NCBI RefSeq assembly: GCF_003934285.1
Contig: NZ_RQWJ01000002.1
Location: forward strand, 1-64,000
Direction: 5' to 3'
Length of the DNA stretch: 64,000 bases
DNA from: Brevundimonas fluminis
Lineage (GTDB): Bacteria; Pseudomonadota; Alphaproteobacteria; Caulobacterales; Caulobacteraceae
The notes under the pieces were generated by a model. The model was not told where the DNA came from and did no database searches. It saw only the letters and a program-made list of their open reading frames with translations. A program made the translations under genes and the position numbers. The first letter of the stretch is position 1. Each line of letters begins with the position of its first letter. This document shows positions 62,680-64,000 of the stretch, piece by piece.

Positions 62680-63212
62680 TCCGCCCGCTTCTGCTCGCCG
62701 CCTCGGCCGCCCTGGCCCTCGGCCTCGCCGCTCCGGACGCCGCCCGCGCCCAGGACGCCGCGAACGCCACGCCCGCCTTCGTCGGCCTGACGCCGGAATC
62801 GGTGCGCGACTGGCTGGTTGCTGCCGGCGCCCAGGCCGGCGAGGTGACGCGGCAGGACGGCGACGTCTTCTTCCGCGTCGACGACGGCGGTCTGGTCTGG
62901 TTCATCTTCTTCTACGGCTGCGAGGCGGACGGCCGATGCGGCGACCTGCAATTCAACACCGTCTTCGACGGCGCGGGCGTGTCGGGCGACGTGATCAACG
63001 CATGGAACCGGGAGCAGCGCTGGCTCAAGGCCTTCACCACCGAGGCCAATGGCCAGCCCCTGATCTTCGTCCAGTTCGACGTCCTGTTCGTCAGCGGCCA
63101 GAGCGTGGATCAGCTGGCCGACGCCGCCGTCATCTGGCTGGAAGGCGTCGACCGCTTCGCCGGCCACCTGCGGGCGTCCGCGCCGCCGGCAGCCTCGGCT
63201 CCTGCAGACTGA
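62676..63212 (+). CDS. secreted YbjN-domain protein
   Basis: 178 aa. Signal peptide MIRPLLLAASAALALGLA with ARAQ at the end. The mature part has the YbjN-like pattern LTPESVRDWLVAAGAQA, GLVWFIFFYGCEADGRCGDLQF and INAWNREQRWLKAF. YbjN proteins act in stress responses by an unknown way. ATG overlaps the zapE stop. Two cysteines (FYGCEADGRCGD) could pair. A Pro/Ala tail ends the protein. Confidence 0.82.
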   Translation: MIRPLLLAASAALALGLAAPDAARAQDAANATPAFVGLTPESVRDWLVAAGAQAGEVTRQDGDVFFRVDDGGLVWFIFFYGCEADGRCGDLQFNTVFDGAGVSGDVINAWNREQRWLKAFTTEANGQPLIFVQFDVLFVSGQSVDQLADAAVIWLEGVDRFAGHLRASAPPAASAPAD

Positions 63213-63270
63213 CCGCCCTCTTGCGTTCCTGATTTGTTCGTGTCTTCGTGGAGGGACGGAGGGAAGCGAC

Positions 63271-63654
63271 ATGATCGGCTATGTGACGCTGGGCACCAAC
63301 GACCTGGAGCGGGGCGCGCGGTTCTACGACGCCCTGGCGAATGAGCTGGGCACGGGGCGGATGATGGAATGGCCGGGCGCGATCGCCTGGGGCACGCCGG
63401 GCGGGTCGCCGGGCATCGGCCTGACGAAGCCGTTCGACGGAAACGCCGCCAGCGTGGGCAACGGCGTCATGGTGGCGCTGGAGGCGAAGGACCGGGATCA
63501 GGTGCGTCGCCTGCACGCGATCGCGCTGGAGAACGGCGGAATCTGCGAGGGCCCGCCCGGGCCGCGGGGAGAGGGCTTCTACGCCGCCTATTTCCGGGAC
63601 CCCGACGGCAACAAGCTGAACGCCTTCCTGATGGAGGGTGGGGCGACGGCGTGA
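63271..63654 (+). CDS. VOC-family (glyoxalase/bleomycin-resistance-like) protein
   Basis: 127 aa. MIGYVTLGTNDLERGARFYD opens the first beta-alpha-beta unit, and AAYFRDPDGNKLNAFLME closes the second, with the metal-ligand glutamates and histidine positions of the family partly altered. Enzyme or binding function unknown. GGAGGG lies just upstream of the ATG. Single gene with a 58-base gap on the left. Confidence 0.9.
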   Translation: MIGYVTLGTNDLERGARFYDALANELGTGRMMEWPGAIAWGTPGGSPGIGLTKPFDGNAASVGNGVMVALEAKDRDQVRRLHAIALENGGICEGPPGPRGEGFYAAYFRDPDGNKLNAFLMEGGATA

Positions 63655-63715
63655 CGGTTTACCCGTGCGGGCGCACCGGGCACTGTGCGCGTCCCGACTC
63701 GCTGGGGGACGGCAT

Positions 63716-64000
63716 TTGAGAATTCTCTTTGTTTTGGCCGTGACGGCCGCGTCGGTCTGCGGTCCGGTCGCCATGGCGCAGACGCCCCCGGCCACGGTCG
63801 GGCAGCAGTACGTGCCCGCCCCCTGGTGGATGCGGGATCCGGTGATCGCCTCGATGGGCCATGTCCGGGCGGAGGTTCCGGCCAACAGGGCGACCTTCTC
63901 CGCCACCTTCCAGACGATCGAGCGGACCGCTCCGGAAGCGTCCGCGCGCGCCGCCGAGCAGGTGAGCGCGATCAGCCGGTCGCTCGCCGCCTACGGTCCC
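63716..64000 (+). CDS. SIMPL-domain (DUF541) secreted protein, truncated by the window end
   Basis: The first 95 codons are visible. TTG at 63716 opens MRILFVLAVTAASVCGPVAMAQ, a signal peptide, then a stretch with the SIMPL start (SMGHVRAEVPANRATFSATF) and TAPEASARAAEQVSAI. The family is periplasmic or outer-membrane and linked to stress protection, function unclear. GGGGGAC precedes the start. The 3' end is outside the window. Confidence 0.75.
   Translation, partial: MRILFVLAVTAASVCGPVAMAQTPPATVGQQYVPAPWWMRDPVIASMGHVRAEVPANRATFSATFQTIERTAPEASARAAEQVSAISRSLAAYGP

Noticed and set aside
1..64000. CRISPR arrays, insertion sequences, attachment sites, plasmid or chromosomal origins
   Set aside because: No regularly spaced direct repeats, transposase or phage genes, terminal inverted repeats, or clustered DnaA boxes were seen. 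The one recombinase, XerC, is housekeeping.

Overview
The window is a gene-dense, very GC-rich (about 70 % by eye) bacterial chromosome segment from an alphaproteobacterium of the Caulobacterales, most likely Brevundimonas. The basis is the base composition, frequent GTG/TTG starts, long chains of ATGA/GTGA stop-start overlaps, the alphaproteobacterial type of HisRS, a CC0125/CC1285-type lipoprotein, ATP12, and the rpmH-rnpA-yidC-engB order. I see about 68 protein genes, one tRNA, two hairpin terminators, no rRNA, no CRISPR, no insertion sequence and no phage genes. No gene-free stretch exceeds 300 bases. The species name is inference; 16S or average-identity comparison would settle it.

Layout. 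1-4112: OmpA-family porin, thiolase, and a WYL regulator facing a glutathione transferase across a near-perfect 24-bp palindrome. 4109-8099 (minus): translationally coupled trehalose operon otsB-GH15-otsA. 8204-13257 (plus): KpsF isomerase, two GT4 glycosyltransferases, an outer-membrane polysaccharide export lipoprotein and a small unknown, a partial capsule/exopolysaccharide locus. 13229-16319 (minus): rpmH-rnpA-yidC-engB. 16455-18945: TVP38-type membrane protein coupled to an orphan histidine kinase. 18987-22858: thioesterase/ATP-grasp pair, a low-GC secreted unknown, nth, creatininase-like enzyme, phasin-like protein. 22855-27094: tsaD-gpsA-Rieske divergent from hemC-hemD, then tRNA-Thr(CGU). 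27198-31260: PHB depolymerase, zinc peptidase, PBP1A.

31383-38824: YaiI, a tandem duplicated pair of small membrane proteins, RluA, a lipoprotein, a His-rich membrane protein, and the crcB-rluC-HAD chain with ATP12. 38821-45984: alpha/beta hydrolase, Rieske oxygenase, TetR, Kef-type antiporter, M13 peptidase. 46008-49024: two terminators, a structured untranslated tail, hisS and a DUF418 membrane protein. 49102-52369 (minus): a protein with two aspartyl-protease motifs, xerC, DUF484, transaldolase. 52400-64000: priA, argG, tandem acidic secreted paralogues, flavoprotein, serine hydrolase, rarD, asd, zapE, YbjN-domain protein, VOC protein, and a SIMPL-domain protein cut by the window end.

Most of the window is housekeeping and envelope biology. 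The items most worth a second look are the PriA homologue missing three of eight zinc cysteines, the four-hairpin untranslated region behind hisS, the 24-bp palindrome between the WYL regulator and the GST gene, the two pairs of tandem paralogues, the two-DTGA aspartyl-protease-like protein, and the AT-shifted secreted gene at 20300. I found no clear candidate for a wholly new multi-gene system.
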